DNA of 64,000 nt from 2-02-FULL-55-14 sp964581115 (GTDB taxonomy: Bacteria; Bacteroidota; Ignavibacteria; UBA10030): NCBI GenBank assembly GCA_964581115.1, contig CAZOMY010000001.1, forward strand, positions 62,001 to 126,000, read 5' to 3'. Each line of letters begins with the position of its first letter. Positions within the stretch are counted from its first letter, which is position 1. This document shows positions 62,531 to 64,000 of this stretch, piece after piece. Under the pieces are notes generated by a model that saw only the letters and a list, made by a program, of their open reading frames with translations, did no database searches and was not told the DNA's origin. A program made the position numbers and the translations under genes.

Positions 62531-63886
62531 CTATCCGACCAGGATCCCTGCGATCGTGGCGGTCAGAAGAGTGGCGAGCGTTCCCCCCAAGACCGAGCGC
62601 AAGCCCAAGGCTGCGATGTCCTTCTGCCGATGGGGCGCGAGCGGTCCGATCCCGCCGATCTGTATGGCGATCGACGAAAAGTTGGCAAATCCGCACAGCG
62701 CATAGGTGGCCATCAAGATCGTCTTCTCCGAAAGCGCCTTGGCTTGCACCAGGGCGGCCAGATCAAGGTAGGCCACAAACTCATTCAAAGCGACCTTTGT
62801 GCCGATCAGGCTCCCAAACGAGAGTGCGTCGGTCCATGGGACGCCAATCCCTACCGCGAGAAACTGTAGAACCACTCCGAACAGATACTGCAAAGATACT
62901 GTGGTCGGCTTTTCATAGAAGGACGTCAACCAGCCGTTCATGCCAGAGATGTCACCGATCCATCCAAGTATCGCATTCACCAACGCGATCAACGCAATGA
63001 ATGCCAATAACATACCGGCGACATTGAAAGCCAGTTTGAGGCCATCACCGGCACCCGTCGCGGCCGCCTCGATGATGTTCGAGGCGTTGCGTTCGACCTT
63101 GAGCTTGACGGTGCCTCGGGTCTCGGGTTCCTCTACCTCCGGGTGGAGGATCTTGGCGATCAACAAACCCGCAGGGGCGGCCATGGTGCTGGCGGCCAGC
63201 AGTTGAACGGCGAAGCGCAGCTGGGCCTCCTGCAGGTTGATACCGTGGGCATTCGCGAACGATTGGCCCAGCATCTGGATGTAGCTCACCATTACTCCTC
63301 CCGCAATCGTGGCCATGCCCCCGACCATGATTGCCATGATCTCCGAATTGGTCATCGTTCCGATGTAGGGACGAATGAGCAATGGCGCCTCGGTCTGGCC
63401 TACGAAGATGTTGGCCGTGTTCGAGAGGGATTCCGCACCGCTGGTGCCCATGAGGCGAGCCATGACCCATGCCATGCCTTTCACGACGGTCTGCAGGATG
63501 CCGAGGTAATACAGAACGGATGTCAGACAAGAGACGAAGATGATCGTTGGAAGGACCTGAAACGCAAAGAAGAATCCGAGGCTGTTCGGACCGCTGTTCA
63601 GAGCGAGATTACCGAAGACGAATTGCGACCCGACGGTCGTGAAGCCCAGGAGGGCGACTACGCCGTGCCCGATCCCGTCAATGCCGTCCTTCAGCCAACC
63701 GAGCGGGCCAAAGAGGGCTCGCAGCTGTTCAGAGTAGAGGATGAAGATCGCGAAGGTCAATTGGATCGCCAAGCCGCTGGCGACTAGGCGCCAATTGATG
63801 CGACGCCGGTTGTTCGAGAAGAGGACGGCGATACCAAGAATGAACAGCACGCCGCCGATGCCTCGGAGCACGGAGATGAGGTCCAT
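62531..63886 (-). CDS. nupC: Concentrative nucleoside transporter (NupC/CNT family)
   Basis: An inner-membrane nucleoside:cation symporter of 451 residues. It has the Nucleos_tra2 N-terminal segment, the gate domain (PTIIFVSCLTSVLYYLGI near 110), and the conserved core FVGQTEAPLLIRPYIGTMT near 160-178 containing the G-x-x-E-A substrate/ion site. AALVNAILG and the C-terminal region with ALCGFANFSSIAIQIGG follow. It lies between tdk and punA, matching a salvage role. The symbol is by family. Confidence 0.93.
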   Translation of the reverse strand: MDLISVLRGIGGVLFILGIAVLFSNNRRRINWRLVASGLAIQLTFAIFILYSEQLRALFGPLGWLKDGIDGIGHGVVALLGFTTVGSQFVFGNLALNSGPNSLGFFFAFQVLPTIIFVSCLTSVLYYLGILQTVVKGMAWVMARLMGTSGAESLSNTANIFVGQTEAPLLIRPYIGTMTNSEIMAIMVGGMATIAGGVMVSYIQMLGQSFANAHGINLQEAQLRFAVQLLAASTMAAPAGLLIAKILHPEVEEPETRGTVKLKVERNASNIIEAAATGAGDGLKLAFNVAGMLLAFIALIALVNAILGWIGDISGMNGWLTSFYEKPTTVSLQYLFGVVLQFLAVGIGVPWTDALSFGSLIGTKVALNEFVAYLDLAALVQAKALSEKTILMATYALCGFANFSSIAIQIGGIGPLAPHRQKDIAALGLRSVLGGTLATLLTATIAGILVG

Positions 63887-63901
63887 AGCGTCTGTAAGAG
63901 G

Positions 63902-64000
63902 TCAGTGGGAGTGAGTCTGATGACAGCGGCGGCAGCGGGCCTCGTAGAGGTCTTTCGCACCGACGACCACCCGTTCCTGCGATCCGCCCTTCCGGTAGGT
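63902..64000 (-). CDS. tdk: Thymidine kinase, C-terminal end (partial)
   Basis: A minus-strand frame enters at the right edge and stops at 63902. Its 32 residues include QERVVVGAKDLYEARCRRCH, the characteristic C-terminal zinc ribbon end (CxxCH) of type II thymidine kinases. It is 15 nt upstream of the nupC start on the same strand, which gives a tdk-nupC-punA nucleoside-salvage operon. The catalytic part lies outside the window. Confidence 0.75.
   Translation of the reverse strand, partial: TYRKGGSQERVVVGAKDLYEARCRRCHQTHSH

Overview
The window is chromosomal DNA from a GC-rich (roughly 60% by eye), Gram-negative-type bacterium of the Bacteroidota/Chlorobiota (FCB) lineage; something like Ignavibacteria or Candidatus Kapabacteria fits best, but this is inference. 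Supporting evidence: several promoters match the Bacteroidota primary sigma consensus (TTG or TTTG, 20 nt, TAnnTTTG-like); small families typical of that group occur (a DUF3098-like membrane protein and a DUF5683-like protein); the bacillithiol enzyme BshC is present; and outer-membrane lipoprotein machinery (LolCDE, Lnt) is encoded. Nearly all of the DNA is densely packed housekeeping genes, many joined by 4-nt ATGA or GTGA overlaps.

Layout. 1-2.6 kb: tail of an unknown gene, ruvX, mtgA, an AlbA_2-domain regulator, and a convergent SpoU-type RNA methylase. 2.6-6.1 kb: cmk-ispH-rpsA. 6.2-10 kb: mtaB, a DUF5683-like protein, truA and an M48 peptidase, running into trpD. 10-18.5 kb: trpD-(CBS-domain gene)-trpC-trpF-trpB-glycosyltransferase-nadD-glgB, one overlapping string. 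18.5-19.2 kb: the largest gene-free stretch, full of inverted repeats, followed by tRNA-Arg(CCU). 19.4-31.7 kb: proS, an aldehyde dehydrogenase, dnaE, trxA, aspS, an AtuA-type pair and prfB. 31.7-35.4 kb: lolC-lolE-lolD and the DUF3098-like gene. 35.4-36 kb: tRNA-Lys(UUU) and tRNA-Leu(GAG). 36-42 kb: a CMD-like protein, acyP, ispF, DedA, PAP2, lnt, threonine aldolase and a thioesterase. 42.2-47.2 kb: trpE-trpG directly coupled to a sugar ABC importer (binding protein and two permeases). 47.2-56.4 kb: the classic rimP-nusA-infB-rbfA-truB-ribF-rpsO-pnp block. 56.5-58.9 kb: aroA and a MalK/UgpC-type ATPase. 58.9-64 kb: bshC, divergent ctaB, and a minus-strand nucleoside-salvage operon tdk(partial)-nupC-punA.

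How they work together: the window holds most of tryptophan synthesis (trpE, G, D, C, F, B) in two loci, but trpA is absent. It holds two MEP-pathway genes (ispH, ispF), the translation/RNA core block, glycogen branching, lipoprotein maturation and export, and purine/thymidine salvage.

The most unusual content is intergenic. At least eight places carry degenerate arrays with a 9-bp period (unit close to NCGCAAAGR), mostly as two facing arms. Other places carry degenerate arrays with a 7-bp period (TTGNNNA, or CNCTGAY). One 9-bp array has become the coding sequence for the C-terminal tail of a protein. I recognise no named element class for these and regard them as the best candidate for an undescribed system here. 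No CRISPR array, intact insertion sequence, prophage or rRNA gene was seen.
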